Under the pieces are notes generated by a model that saw only the letters and a list, made by a program, of their open reading frames with translations, did not search any database and had not been told where the DNA came from. A DNA stretch of 64,000 nt from Adiantum capillus-veneris (taxonomy: Eukaryota > Streptophyta > Polypodiopsida > Polypodiales > Pteridaceae). This document shows positions 45,938 through 61,992 of this stretch, piece after piece. Both the position numbers and the translations under genes were made by a program. The stretch's first letter is position 1, and each line of letters begins with the position of its first letter. The stretch lies in assembly GCA_014529385.2 (NCBI GenBank), contig CM043966.1:143330711-143394710 (forward strand), given 5' to 3'.

Positions 45938-46120
45938 TTGCTATTGCAGGATGCAACAGAACGTGAGCTGGCGATGGGACCTCACTAGTGTTCATGAGAA
46001 ATTGCTTCTCAGCTCAATATCATACAGTTGCTACTGCAGGCTGCAACAGAACGCGTGCTGGCGATGGGACCTCACTAGTGTTCGTGAGAAATTGCTTCTC
46101 AGCTTAATATCACGCCGGTT
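45938..46120. repeat. 90-bp tandem duplication
   Basis: TTGCTATTGCAGG (45938) recurs as TTGCTACTGCAGG (46028). Both copies contain CTGGCGATGGGACCTCAC and AATTGCTTCTCAGCT. Downstream text at about 46130 is loosely repeated about 190 bp on. Confidence 0.85.
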
Positions 46121-46499
46121 TCTATTTCAAAAATGCCAATTGAGGGGAAGAGGAAAGAGAGGAATTATGCCCAGAAGTCAAGAAGGACAATGTGGATTTT
46201 GAAAAGCCAAAAAAGCAACCTATTTTTAAAACATTTCCTCTTAAGAAAACCTCAAGCTCTCGTCTTTTCAATAGTCTCTAGCATTTGGGGAAAATGTGCC
46301 TCAACTCAATATCGTGTCGTTTTGAATTTTGGAAATGTTGTTTGAGTGCAAGGGAAAAAGGAGAAATTTTGGCCCAACATAGAGAAAAATAGTCTAAAAA
46401 TCCAAAAAATTACTCGTAATTTTCTAAAATTTCCGCTTGGCAAACTCAAGAAAAGGCATTTTGCTTGTTTGGAAAAATGATTTTTCCTGAACAGTAATA

Positions 46500-49387
<2,888 letters not shown>

Positions 49388-49589
49388 AACTCCTCGATTA
49401 ACATTTAATTAAAGGAATGGTACTATTAATTGTCCTCTTTGGGTAATTGAGCTTCAGAATTTTGTTCAAGCTATCAGTGTTAAGCATTGTCTACATTAAT
49501 TACATTTTCTGCAACTCTCTTCCTCACACCTCTCATAGCCAGAGGTCCCGCGCCTTACCGGCTCACCTTTCAAACACAAACCCCCGACA
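49388..49589 (+). repeat. LTR-like direct repeat, copy 1
   Basis: About 200 bp similar to 52953-53156, both ending CCCCGACA. It is followed by TCTTTGGTGAACCCGATGCG, in the position of a primer site for a Ty3-like family. Contains CCTCACACCTCTCA. The left boundary is not sharp. Confidence 0.6.
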
Positions 49590-51278
49590 TCTTTGGTGAA
49601 CCCGATGCGAAACGAGCCGGGGTGGGAGGTAAAGATGGAGATGCCAGGACAATTAATGCAGTTTATTGAAGATTACAATTCCAATGGATTTGATAAAACT
49701 CTAGCAGTTGCAAATCTACCAAAAATGCTACAATTGGTTCAGGGATGTTTGCAAGAAGTGAAAGCCATGAAGATGAAAAAGCAGATTGATGATGCAGTAG
49801 AGATAGCACTTGATGTTGTATGGGAGCAGTATCGTAATTTTCAGGGATATGATCCAGAAGGTTTTATTGCATGTTATGAAGTCGAGATGAAGAGTCAAAA
49901 TGTTCCAGAAAATCGGATGATTGTAGCTTTTGAAGAGGTTGTTAACTTGGATTTTAAAATTTAGGTTTAAGAACTAGCAGAAGCATATCCCACACGGTGG
50001 GACTATTTTGCAGAAACATTTATTTGCAAAAGCTCAAGGATTCTAGACCTGGAAATAAAGGAGATTACCAAACAAAGCAAAATTGTCTTTTGTAAAGGAG
50101 AAGGGGATCAGATGCAGCTCCTTAACTATGATGAATTTTGGGAACATATTTTTGCAAGGCGTAAAGCCAAGGAAAATATGTCTTTGAAAGTAGTAGATTC
50201 ACCTTTGGAGGACCATATTTTGAGCAACCTAGCAAAGGTAAACAATATATGATTTTTTTTCAAAGATTGCTCGCATGGAAGTTACCTATGATAATGGTTC
50301 TAGTGAAGAGCTAGACTGTACAACAAATGGTTTTCAAGCTACTGACCTTGGCATGGGATGTTCTCAAAAATTCTATCAAGAAGATGATCCACTACAGGCT
50401 ACTAATGGATGTATCGGCACTATAGTTGAGCAGGACAACACATTTATTGTAGATGATTGCATCACTAAAGCTATTATATACACAATATCTGAAAAGGTGC
50501 AGGAGGTTGATGAGCCGACATAGAATATGCTTGAGGGTATCCCTTCAAAGGGGGTGCCACATGAACCTTCACAGTGTTATGATGGATTGCTAAGTATCAT
50601 GGATGCAGGTGAGGAAGCAGAGGACGATATTGATGAGTTTGAAGATTGCCTAGATCATGTTGATTGTCAACATGATATCAACATGGATTTTACATCTATG
50701 CTTATACGTGGGTTGCATGAGGAGTTAGGATGAATGTTGAGACTTCCAAGGGTGATTTTTTCGAGGATGCTATGGATGAAGATCTACAGGATAAATCTGT
50801 TTTACATGATCAAGCTCAAAAACCAAGTAAAGATACCTCTGATAACACAGGTCCAAATTGTTCAAAGTTCTTCATGATGGCTATGAAGCTAGAGGAGGTG
50901 CTGATGCTAAATCACAATCGGTACTGAAAAAGGTGTACATGTTTCTTCATTTCCTTGGACAGTATGCCAATTATGGTAGGATTTGGATGCTATTTTTTCT
51001 AATGATGATTATGTCACTGTTGTCATGGCTACCAGTAAAAAGGGAGTCAGAATTCTTTAATACTTGCTGGTAACGAGCTTAAGTTGCCAAAAGTTTATGG
51101 GATGTGGGTGTTGCACTATGCTTCAGATGATGCTCTAGTATATTGTGGGGCTCATCAATGCTATGTCCTCTTAATGGTATTTGATCTAGGAGATTCTAAG
51201 GATCTCAAAAGTAGGTTCAATATGGATGGTTACTTGTGGATATGCATTTTGGTTGCATGCTATTTGATCCAGGAATAG
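49590..51278 (+). pseudogene. Ty3-like Gag region with in-frame stops
   Basis: The frame starting about 49593 encodes a Gag-like domain: MQFIEDYNSNGFDKTLAVAN, VVWEQYRNFQGYDPEGFIAC. Adjacent TAG and TAA near 49965 and then ELAEAYPTRWDYFAETF continue the frame to about 50250. Two further frames (50275-50733) are very acidic (EEAEDDIDEFEDC). The rest to 51278 is scrappy. Orientation and position after an LTR-like repeat with a primer-like sequence support Gag. The acidic part is not assigned. Confidence 0.55.
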
Positions 51279-52471
51279 CACACCTACATTGGAAATGTTT
51301 GATGCTAATTGATATAAGAAATGTATGCTCATGTGAGTATTATGTTGCTCCACTATTGGGGCAATTTCTTATTATACCATTTGATCCTGGGAGCTATTGA
51401 AGTGCAACTTGCAAATTCAAGGATATCAATTATTTTCTTGTAGTAGGTTACTTGGCACTAGGTTTTACTTTTGGATTTATGCTATGAAGAAAAGAGTTTT
51501 GGGTTTTGTGTTAGCTTACATGGCTAGCTTTCAGTTGACATCTTTGGACAATTGATAAAGTATCTTCACATCTTTTGAGTTGGTTCTGCTACCAGAACTT
51601 GAAGTAAAGGACTTGACGGCCATTCCGAGTGCAATTCCGAGTGCAAATAGAGTAAGGCATACTTGAGCTTGATAGGGTTCCCTAAAGCGAGCTTGATGGT
51701 CAAGCCGTGTGCATCATTAACTGGAGCTTTTGAGTCTGGCGGGGTTCACTCATCAGGTTTTTCATAATTGAGTGCTTTGAAGACACGACATATACGGTTC
51801 AAATATTTGTGATGGACAGCTACCAAATAATTGACCTAGACCATTGATGATATGGTTAAAGCCTTATTTTGTTTTACATGTCCTTACTAGTTATGTGAGC
51901 TTGAGGATGGAAAAGAGCTTTAAGTGATTATAGCAGGTATAGATTGAAGACTGTTTGGCACAGACCGGAGGCTGTATACATTTAGAGGGGGTGGATGTTG
52001 TGCGGCTCCGCTTCCATGATAGGAAAAAGAGCAAAGGGAAGCAAAAAAAGTCTATGTGAAGCTTACACATTTCTTGCGCAGTGACCAGGGCTCGAGAACA
52101 AGTAAGCATATCCAAAAAGTGTATGTTTTATGTCGTTATAAAGGCCTAAGTGTACATACTTCATGCTTGAAGAAAAGGGTTTTACATGTAAAAAGGTTCT
52201 TAAGACATGCAAGGCAACTTGGGTAGAGGAAGACATGTGGTCAGTGGTAAAACGAAAAGTGTGTGAGAGACTTCACACCTCTGCATGAGGGAGGCCGTAT
52301 AATTTTTGTAAAATAGTCTTTTTGTAAAAACGGGTCACAATAGGAGAAGGAAAAGGACGTTTTGAGCATTTTTGTGTCTCGCGCACAGGGGCTAATTTTG
52401 CACCGATTAGGAGATATTCAAGGTTTTTTTCTCTGCTATGCTAAGAGAGGGGAAAGCCATACACTGAGAGC
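51279..52471. other. No recognisable gene
   Basis: Degenerate sequence with short frames only. Confidence 0.4.
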
Positions 52472-52600
52472 ATTCTAATCCTAAGCCAAGCTTCCATAGC
52501 CCATTCTAATCCTAAGCCAAGCTTCCATAGCCACTCTAATCCAAGCTTCCATAACCACTCTAATCCAACCTTCCATGACCACTCTAATCAAAGCAGCCAT
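52472..52600. repeat. Tandem minisatellite (CTAATCC..AAGCTTCCATA)
   Basis: Five diverging units built on ACTCTAATCCAAGCTTCCAT; the first two are 30 bp (with CTAAGCC) and the later ones about 22 bp. Confidence 0.85.
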
Positions 52601-52680
52601 TACCCAAGCCATATCTCTTTCTCAATCCTAAGCTCATAAGTTTGGTTTTCAATAAGGTAGAATGAATCATATCCCTCTTA

Positions 52681-52682
<2 letters not shown>

Positions 52683-52757
<75 letters not shown>
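52683..52757. repeat. (CT)n microsatellite, about 37 units
   Basis: Uninterrupted CT array between the minisatellite and the second LTR-like repeat. Confidence 0.95.
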
Positions 52758-52758
<1 letters not shown>

Positions 52759-52952
52759 ACCTTGAAGCAGCAAAGGAGGAATGAAGGAGAGGAAGAGCAT
52801 CAAGGTGAGCTTGGCATGCCAATTAAGGTAAAGGGGAAAGAATAACAACATCATCATCATCGACCTCAACATTATCATCATCGAGATAGTTGAAGTGATA
52901 TTTTCTCTATTATCATCTGAATTAAGGCAGGTTAAATCAATGTAAGGAGCTT

Positions 52953-53156
52953 AAACTCCTCAATTAACATTTAATTAAAGCAGCGGTACTGTTAATTGTT
53001 CACTTTGAGTAATTGAGCTTCAGAATTTTGTTGAAGTCGTTAGTGTTAAGCATTGTCTACATTAATTGTGTCTATTGCAACTCTCTTCCTCACACCTCTC
53101 ACAACCAGAGGCCCTGCGCCTTCCTGGCTCACCTTTCAAACACAAATCCCCCGACA
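52953..53156 (+). repeat. LTR-like direct repeat, copy 2
   Basis: Similar to 49388-49589 over its full length. Here the repeat is followed at once by a protease-coding frame instead of a leader, so about 1.5-2 kb (leader and gag) is missing between LTR and protease. Confidence 0.6.
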
Positions 53157-55067
53157 GCGAGCGACTACAGAGACCCTGGTGAAAGTGGGAGACTTAGAAG
53201 AGTCATACATTGCACTGATAGATCATGGGTCATAAATTAATCTTATGCCAAAGATTCCATATCAAAAAGGCAAATGGCCAATCAATATAAATCATGGATG
53301 GATAATATGTGCACCAAACAACGGGCAAACAACACATCAGGGGAGCTGTATGGATCTTGTTCAAATGGAAGGGTGAATATAGGGGATGTGAAAGATGACC
53401 AAAATTTCTTTGTCCAAGAGATGTCTACTACCCTTTTATTCTTGGGTAGCCATACATCACTACTACTCGTATGGAAACAAAGGTAATGAGCGATGGTTCA
53501 AATACTACTAGGATAAGAAGTAGGGATGGGAAGCGTGCGATCCAATTCCTTACTCTTTGTGTGGACCATGAAAGAAATTGTGAAACTCTCGGACTGCAAC
53601 CCTTGCCAAAAAAAAACAAAGAATTCAAGGACTATAGGGATATGAGGGGTTTTGGCCATGTATCATTGTAGAGTGGGATTGCAGTGGTACAAAAAGGAAA
53701 AAGTTCTCGCATGATCAAAAGAGATGTTTTCTACTAGTTTTGTAGGATTAATAGACTATAGATCTATCACTTTTACAAAGTGTGCGGACTTGAAGCGAGG
53801 TGAAAGACAACATGTACAAAAATGTTTGAGGACAAATGGTTTGATAGAAAATGAGGAATGCATAGCAAGTGTGTTTAATGAGTGTTCATTTGTGGATACC
53901 ATGCAAGACTTGAAGTCTTTAGTAGATTGCGATTTGTGTGTTTGAAATGAGGTTGTGAAAGTATGCTCCATAGAAAAGTACAAAGTTATTGAGGATTTTT
54001 AAAATGCTCAAGGTATCGATGTGCGAGATGATACTAAGTATAAGTATGTGGAAAAGAAAGTGAAACCAGTGGCATTGCCTCTACCAAAATACTACAAAAA
54101 TAAGATAGAACAAGCTGCTTTGCAACCTAGTCTTCGTGACCCAAGCAAGATTTGGCACAAGTTTACGCAGGATTCTTTTGAGGAGTTAAAGGTTGGTTGC
54201 AAGAATAGTTTGACAAAAGCTAAAAAGACATGCTTTGAAAACATGCTTTCCATACATAGAAAGACTTTTGCATTTGAGCCGCATGAGATAGGTGTGTTGA
54301 TCCTTCAATTGCTGCTCCAATGGTAATCTTCATTATCCATCATGTACCTTTGAACTTGCAGCCTATTCCGATTCACGGGCTCATTTACCAAAACTCATTG
54401 AGTTTCTTAATGAAAATATCAAGATGGGTATTTTGGAGCCTTCTTATGCTCCATATTCAAATAGATGGTTCACAGTTCCAAAGAAAAAAGGTTCTTTACA
54501 CTTTATCTAGGATATGCAACCTGTCAACAAGGTTACAATTAGAAATGTGGGTATAGGGCCGATTATAGATGAGTTTGCAGAGACATTTGCAGGAAGGGTG
54601 ATATACTCTATTGGGGATTTGTACTGACGGTATGATCAATTCCAACTAGCAATGGAAAGCATGGACCTGACTACCATGAGGACACCTTTGGGTTTGGTAA
54701 GGATGTGTACTTTACACATATGATGAATGGTATGATCAAAGTCCTATGTGACTTCACACCTCAAAATACAATGCCTTTCCTTGATGATGTGCCAATCAAA
54801 GGATGTGATGTAAGCGATATAGATGTGGCTCTCAACTCGAGGGGGTGCCACAAGTATGTGGAAAACCATATCAATGATTGTGATAATATCTTGTCAAGGT
54901 TGGAAGAGGTGAACCTTACCTTGTCTAGCCAAAAGTCAGTGTTTGGTGTGAATGAAGTTCTTATTGTAGGACATATGTGCAGGCCATATGGTAGAAATCC
55001 TTTCCCTACAAAGATTGATGTTATCCAAAGAATGAAAGAGAAATGTCTAAATGTGACTAAGGTTTGA
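53157..55067 (+). pseudogene. Ty3-like protease-RT remnant
   Basis: Protease: LVKVGDLEESYIALIDHGS then a stop and INLMPK (DHGS in place of the usual D[ST]G). Then a linker with VEKKVKPVALPLPKYY (54045-54092), RT start LIEFLNENIKMGILEPSYAP, PKKKGSLHF, VNKVTIRNVGIGPIIDEFAE, and the catalytic FLDD (MPFLDDVPIKGC) near 54770-54805, ending LIVGHMCRPYGRNP. At least three frame changes and several stops. No RNase H remains beyond about 55200. Confidence 0.75.
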
Positions 55068-55428
55068 AGTTTTTGGGTGCATGCAGGTTATAAGTTATCT
55101 GGATTCTGCATTATGCACATGTAGTAGAGCCTTTGTATGCGTTGGAAACATAATAGCTAACTGGGGTGAGTTGGAGGCCGAGAAAGCCAAGGAGTTTTTC
55201 TCTAGGTTGGGCATTCTAATCTCAAAAAAATAAAAATTCTTTCAAAACATATTAAGTGCATAAGTGAAGGGTGATATTAGGAAGTCAAAAGACCAATGAA
55301 GGTGGAAAGTCAAAAGACAGATGAAGGTGAAAAGTCAAAAGACCTTGTGTGTCTATATAAAGAAGTGTTTCTCTTCTCCTTCATTTTTCCTTTAGCGTCT
55401 TCTTCTCTTATCTATAGCATTTTCCTTG

Positions 55429-55431
<3 letters not shown>

Positions 55432-55503
<72 letters not shown>
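55432..55503. repeat. (CT)n(CA)n microsatellite
   Basis: About 25 CT units followed by about 11 CA units. It sits where RNase H and the integrase core would be expected, between the RT and integrase-end remnants. Confidence 0.95.
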
Positions 55504-55504
<1 letters not shown>

Positions 55505-55682
55505 AAATGTTGTATCCGTCCTTCCGAGCTAATGCTATTGCAAATCTACGTGCTTCGTCATTGCCCATTACTATGTGCTATAGAGCAACGCATCGTTTTA
55601 TTTTTTGTTGAGAGAATCTTTAAATTAAGAATAACTTTTAATTTTTTTGAATCCATTAGGAATACCTTTTAATTAAGATGGA

Positions 55683-55990
55683 AGGTTGAATAATAAGGAC
55701 AGATTTGATAAAAGGCACAGGCTCGGACCTACAACTATTGAGGAAGGTGATTGGGTGTTGGTGTATGACAGTAGTCTTGATAACCAACATTCAATGATAA
55801 GAAATCTTGCAAAGACATGGTTTGGTCCTTATGTAGTTAATCATGTACACGGGCTCACTCTCAATGATTTTGTGGTGTGGAATTGAATGATATAATGTAC
55901 ATAGTGTGATATATGCAAAAATAGATGCCACGGTTGCAGTTCCATATATACCTTGTCGAGACAATGAGGCCCTAGACGTGGCACTATGGA
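55683..55990 (+). pseudogene. Integrase C-terminal remnant of the Ty3-like family
   Basis: NNKDRFDKRHRLGPTTIEEG, GDWVLVYDSSLDN, AKTWFGPYVVNHVHGLTLND: the basic tail and GPY/F-like module after the integrase core. Stops follow at 55885. It belongs with 53157-55067; the core is deleted. Confidence 0.6.
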
Positions 55991-56969
55991 ATGTTTTTTC
56001 ACATAAAAATATACTTATTATTCTTTAGAAATGTACAAAGGTCAAGTGTTTCGAAGTGGCAAGCTCATTTTGCCTAGAAAGTTCAATGCGGACGATCTCA
56101 GCCAAAAATAGTAGGTTTCATCCGTGGAGGTAGGAGATGCATGTAGGGTGATTTTCAAGTGGTAAAATGAGGTTCAAGATAAAATTTAAGCCCAATGGAT
56201 TTTCTCACAATTGTAGGGATTTTTCCTAGGTCGTTGGGCCTTTTACGGGGAAAAAAAGGGACATTTTTGGGCTAAAAATGACCAAGAATGGTAAAAAATG
56301 GCTCAAAATGCCACATTACTCATGTTGCCATGACTATGAGTTCTAAAGGAAAATTTTAGAAGATGAATATCAACACTTTGGGCTCTTCTTTGAAGGGATG
56401 CAAAGCGTGCACCTATGGTCTACTAGTGCAATCCCATGCTGTTCCAACCCTGTATTCAGGCTGTTAGGCCATCAATAAGGGTTTCTCCTCTTCCAATACC
56501 TACTTGGGAATGTATAATGAAGTTTTGAAGCTTCCATGAAATGGCTACGATGGAGAATCAAAGTGTTTGTTTTTTGTTTTTATCAGGGAAAAAGAGCACT
56601 GCAAGTGTGCAATTCGCATTGAGACTACACCAAACATCACACACACAAGAGTTTTGAGTTGATCTTGGCTCTTTTTCAAAGTAAAGCTTTCATGGCCGGA
56701 GTTTTGTTTTTTTAATCTTCTACGACTTGCTTGATTTTGCTACGAATTCTTACAGTCAGAAGCCCGATGCTTTCCTAACCGCACTCCGCACATCTTGACA
56801 CCGCCACTACAATAGACTCACCCATCATTGTATGCCCTTTTATTAGATTTGTTTTGACTATGCCTTTGTTTAATATGAACTTGGGCATTTCTTATATGAT
56901 ATCTTTTGTGGGTTTCCTCATTTTGAGGTTTCCCACTAGCAATGCAAAAGTGATTTACCACAAAGAATC

Positions 56970-57033
<64 letters not shown>

Positions 57034-57562
57034 CACACAAAAAATCATTTGCGCAACTTATAATTCAAGGGATGCTTGCTATTTTCTACGAAGCGTCGCT
57101 ATATTTTTTTCTATGTCATGCTCTTTGTGGGTATTCCTTGCTTTGAAGACATTAATTTTCAGTTAAAAATTTATAAAATAAGTATATGTAGCTTGATACA
57201 ATTGCATTTGAAATCAGATATGCAGGGAGAAAGTAGAAGGTTTGTACTCAAATCACATACATCAAGCATCTTTTAAGAAATCCTTTCAAACATAGTATAT
57301 AGAATTTGAAATCCATGAAAAAGAAACCTTGTCGTTTGGTATGACTATTTTATCAATGGGTTTTTTCTAAAAGAACAAACCATGAAACCATGAAAAACCA
57401 TTGTTTTTTCTAAAACAATGGGTTATTTTATTGCTAAAAAGAAAGTACCATCCATGAAAAAATCACCTTGTCGTTTGGTATGACTATTTTATCAATGGTT
57501 TTTTTCTTTTAATCTGCTTAGTTCTCATGGCAATTATAGAGTTATTGATGAATAAACATTAC
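55991..57562. other. No recognisable gene; (TG)n at 56971-57030
   Basis: A TG array of about 30 units is the only distinct feature. A phrase around ACCTTGTCGTTTGGTATGAC repeats at about 57327 and 57466 (~140-bp duplication). Confidence 0.5.
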
Positions 57563-59247
57563 CTTGCACTGACATGTGTGTAGGACATAGTGCTATAGTT
57601 GCTATTATCTATGAATTCCATTGAAGGTTGGTCGATATCCTGCCTTTCTTTGCTTTCAAGTTCTATTTTCTCAACTTCTCTTAAATCAAGATAAATCTCA
57701 CTCATCTTGGGCCTCTTGGAGCTCAAAATCTGGACACATGCCAGTGCAACATCTATTACTTTCCAAACTGACTCGACATCAAATTCACGATAAAGAGACG
57801 CATCCACAATGTCTTCAATCACCCTACGGTTGATGGAGGCTCTTGCCTGTTCGTGCAAAACGATGTTCAAAAAGCCACATTTTGGTTTAACAAAGCAAAA
57901 GTGACTCAATATCAATGGCACATGCTTCTTGAAGAAATCTTGGGCATTTGTGTTGATCGTGAATGTAATGAGAAAAATCTTATCATTCTACCATAATAAT
58001 CTAGCAAATTTGTGACCAATTTTGCACCTACAGAAGTAAATGCGTGATGATGCACAGCTTTATTGGTAAATGAGGGCTAGTTGTAGATAATTAATAAAGT
58101 GTTTTTTATCCTTAGATGGAAGGGATGAGTATGAGGTCTTATTTATAAATAAAGAGGAAAAATTATGTTTCTTCCTTCTTTTGCCATATCTCTCTGTGAT
58201 AAAGAAGAAAGTCTGACAACATTACCCACTCCACAATATTGGTCTGCGAGTGAGAATTGTCTTTGAAAATAGCTGTCTTGCCACTTACAACCTCAAGAAG
58301 AAGCACTCCAAAGCTATAAACATCGACTTTCTCTGTCAATATCATTGTGGACATGTATCTGTAACATTCATGACGTTCATGTTATTTTTCAGAGAAAGTA
58401 ATGAGCTGCTACAAAGGAGGACATTTGGTACCCAACAAAAACAATACAAATGTTCCAAAAGAGTTAATTATGCTTACTCAGGATCCATGTATCCTATGCT
58501 GCCCATCAAAGATGTTGATGGGGCTCCATTTTCACTCTTGATGTAGTCCCTTGAGATTCCAAAATCTGATATCTTGGCCTCCATATTATCATTTAGTAGA
58601 ATGTTAGTGCTCTTGATATCTCTATGAATGATTCGAGGATTGCATCCATTATGCAAGTAATCAAAGCCTCCATTTTCATATCTCATGTCTAAAAGGAGAA
58701 AACCTGCCATTGTGCACAACACTAGCCTATGATGCAATGTAGACACAAACAGACACATGTGCAAGCAGACCACCATGGTATGCAAGAACGTGTGCCAACT
58801 TTTCGTCATTGCAAAATCCAAGGAGCCCCACAAGATTTATATGGTGTATCCGTGATAAAATATCAACCTTCAAACAAACTTAGATTAGAAGAGTAATGGT
58901 TTCTGAAGAAGGAACATATTCATTTGGAAAAAAAAGAGAAAAAAAAGTGTGAAATTGTGTATGCACAAGCACTCACAAAACAATCAAACTCGTATTTGAA
59001 GAAAATAACAATCACAGCTTCTTCTGTTAGCTAGGCTACCTCGATTATAAATTCCCTTGTTCCTTGGTTTGCAACAAAGAGACCATCTGGAAGGCAACCT
59101 TTGAACACTGGACCAAATCCCCCTTCACCAAAATTTGGTGCCAAAATTATTTGTGGCAATTTTGATTTCTTCAAAACTGAATTTTTGGATAGTGAGATTT
59201 GGATTGATTTCTTCAAAACTGAATTTTTGGGTAGGGAGATTTGGATC
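57563..59247 (-). pseudogene. Receptor-like protein kinase, kinase domain, damaged
   Basis: Four exons read on the minus strand. Exon a (59247 to about 59034): KFSFEEIKIATNNFGTKF, then after a one-base frameshift GEGGFGPVFKGCLPDG (Gly loop). The segment with the catalytic VAxK lysine is missing: LFVA runs straight into NQGTREF. Exon b (58867-58478): VDILSRIHHINLVGLLGFCN, HRDIKSTNILL, SDFGISRDY, GSIGYMDPE. Exon c (58358-58226): YMSTMILTEKVDVYSFGVLL to NIVEW. Exon d (57846-57563): ARASINRRVIEDIVDASL, VALACVQILSSKRPKM. Junctions b/c and c/d are perfect GT-AG and restore PEYM and EWAR. A 42-bp tandem duplication lies in exon a (59164-59205, 59206-59247). Family: LRR-type plant receptor kinase. 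Not functional as a kinase. Confidence 0.8.
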
Positions 59248-59451
59248 TGGCATCCCTGAAAAGAAAAAGAGGAAGAAAAAAAACAAGTGAGCAGTCACCC
59301 TTACCAAGCTCTTGATTTACAAAATTAAAAGAAGAATCCTAATAGCAAGCTAATGACAGAACAAAGTGTCAGAAATAAAATTATATTTTGCCCAAGAGAT
59401 TATACTATCTCAAAAAGAATACAAGTGCCCTCAAGCACTACATGTGCCTTT

Positions 59452-59482
<31 letters not shown>

Positions 59483-59799
59483 CTAGGGTTCCAACAGAGA
59501 CTTGTACACAAACACAAAGGAGACAAAACCAGCGATGATGAGACTACCCTCTCAAGTGTTCTAACTTCTAAGCAACTCAATGCATGAGTCCATTCATCAT
59601 CCTTGTTCATTGACCTGCTTCTTGCTCCAACACCATGGATGAGTTCAGTGCTCATGCGCATGATATCATCCCACAGGCAGTTTGGCCTCAAAAACTCGAA
59701 GGTTTCTAGACTTCCAGACCTGGTTCATGTAGCAAAATCTAGTAATTTGGGTGCACACCAAGATGACCTAACTTTGGAATCTTCTCCCTCTTAAGATAG
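59248..59799. other. No gene; T/G homopolymer block at 59449-59482
   Basis: About 12 T followed by 21 G. No ORF with a recognisable motif. Confidence 0.5.
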
Positions 59800-61060
59800 G
59801 GTCATCAATAAAGAAGATGATCTTCCAAGTCTTCCATACCCATTTGCAAACCTTTGCGAGGGACAACCCCCGTGGTGAAGTAGGGAACTTGCGGAATAGA
59901 TGAAGGGATCTTCAGAGGTTGACCTACAACCATAGCAGGTGTCAGAACCAAGCTCTCTCTAGCGCGCACCTTGACCCTTGTAGGCAAGGCTCTCCGAAGC
60001 ACCTTCTAGATGAACACCTTCATGTATTGTGTACATTTACTCTCCCAAATGGCCTTAGTACTTTGTTTCTAGCGCTCCTCTGTCTAGTTTTCTTCCAAAT
60101 CTGGTGAGTGGGACGAACTAATCCGCTTTGTATATCAACACATTATAATACTTTGGCTCTTGGGAAGCAAGAATGCTCTACCCATTGACAGGTGGAGGTG
60201 AGGTTGTAAGCACTTCAAGAGTCCACCAATCAGAAGCCTTTCATACATACCCAAGTTATGTTGCAACACTACGAGCTCCACATCCTTCCAGCAAAGGCTT
60301 TGGTCATACGACAGATGAGATAGTTTAGAGATACCTTTGTTGTTCACCAAGCCTGCAATTTCCCTCCGAAAGGGGTCTAAGGAACCCTCTCCAAGTTGGG
60401 GGAGCCAAGGGCACCAATTTAGAGAGGAATCCCTAAAGTTTCTAAAATTCCCCCCCAATTCCAGGGTTGAGGCTGCTTTGCTACAAGAGTGTCCAAGAGG
60501 GCACCAATATCTTTTCATACAATGTGGCATTCTTCCAAGTACGCCCTTTCTAGGCAAGCTTTGCTTCATTAATCATATCCTAGGCCATGATAGCCCATTC
60601 TTCCTTTTGGTCCATCAAAGAGATCACCAATTTGACACACAAAGCTTCTGCATGTACCATAGGGTCAATAATTCCAATTCCGCCTTGACTCTTTGGTCTT
60701 GCTACTCATTCCCATCTCCCCCATTGGCAAGGGGTTGAGGTTTTTGAGTTTATTCTCCATAGAAACCGTTTGATAGGCTTCAAAAATGATTTCCAAGTGG
60801 ATTTTCTCAATTTTAGCAAAAAAGAAACAAATGATATCTACGGGATCATGAAAGCATTGATCATTGTGACTTTGCTATGAAAGGGGAGGAGCACAAACTT
60901 CCACCTTCTCATTTTGCTATTTATTTTGGTCAAGAACCAGTCAAAGTTTTGCTTATCCGTGATGCCCACCCAAGTGGAGCGCCCAAGTCCTTGAACAGAG
61001 TTCCCTTACCTATAACTTCCCCTCTTAAAGTACACTAGGAAGGAAGGGTTGTGGAATCTA
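59800..61060 (-). pseudogene. LINE reverse-transcriptase C-terminal remnant
   Basis: Minus-strand pieces typical of the region after the RT core in plant LINEs: FDWFLTKINSKMRRWK and VTMINAFMIP (about 60840-60960), EKIHLEIIFEAYQT, NKLKNLNPLPM (about 60720-60820), GGIGIIDPMVHAEALCVKL (about 60620-60680), then KGVLGRMPHCMKRYWCP. Multiple frameshifts. It may belong to the same LINE group as 61993-64000 but points the other way. Confidence 0.55.
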
Positions 61061-61992
61061 TATGTATAAAATATAGCCACATTAACCGTCGAGGTCGGGA
61101 GTCGAGGGGCATGCACTCTTTACCATCCATCTCCACGTTTTTCCTGCGTAAAAATTGATGCTGCAATCGTTAGATTAACACCATGTCAGCATGCAGAATC
61201 CACACGTTGCTCCTCCAATTAGGTGCTCCTAGGTCAGCAAACAGAATGGGGTTGAGGGACCGTAATCAATGTTGTAACCGTCAGATCTGCAGCACTTCAA
61301 CACTCTGAATTTCAAAGTTGGACCATCAAATGACGTATTGGCAGGTCAGCAGCTCCAATGGGAAGCGGTGCTACCACCACATCACACGTAATGCATAAGT
61401 TGTAATGGGAAGAGGTGTTGTCACAACACATGTAATGCTACCACTGCATTGAAAGGACAATCCACTCCAAGATAGAATGCAACTATGACGGATGACAGTG
61501 CTTGTAGGACAGAGGACAAAGTTCATCTCTCACGGATGACAGTGCAGGAGCTCCAAAGTTGCGAGACAGGGTGCAACGTGGATTGTGAAGTGTGTTGGCC
61601 CCCCTCCTCCCAACACTTGACGGCCGGGAATGGTCTCTTGCAGATCATTCACCCGGAATCCACGCTCCGGCATGGCTCCCAACCTCTACCGGTTTGCATG
61701 CAGTCGCCTAGATTCCAGGGAATGGTCAGCAAGGGACCATTCCCTACACCTTAATGGTGACAATATAGTTTTGATTGCTTTATTTGAATGACTGCTCCTG
61801 TACACTCTCTCTCTATCAGGTCGCTATGCCAAGCCGATGCATTTGCGCGAGCTCAATTGCCATAACTGAAAGGGAGGTGCTAGGTGCCACCACCGCATAA
61901 CTCCATGAGCAAAAATGCTCGCATCCAAAATCCTCGTATGGGCGGGTAACCTAGACTCACCAAGCAAAAAGGCTATGGTAACCTAGACTGTC
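61061..61992. other. Probable LINE 5' region, no gene
   Basis: Contains a loose duplication of TCACACGTAATGC / TCACAACACATGTAATGC near 61382 and 61430. It is likely in part the 5' UTR of the downstream LINE. Confidence 0.35.
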
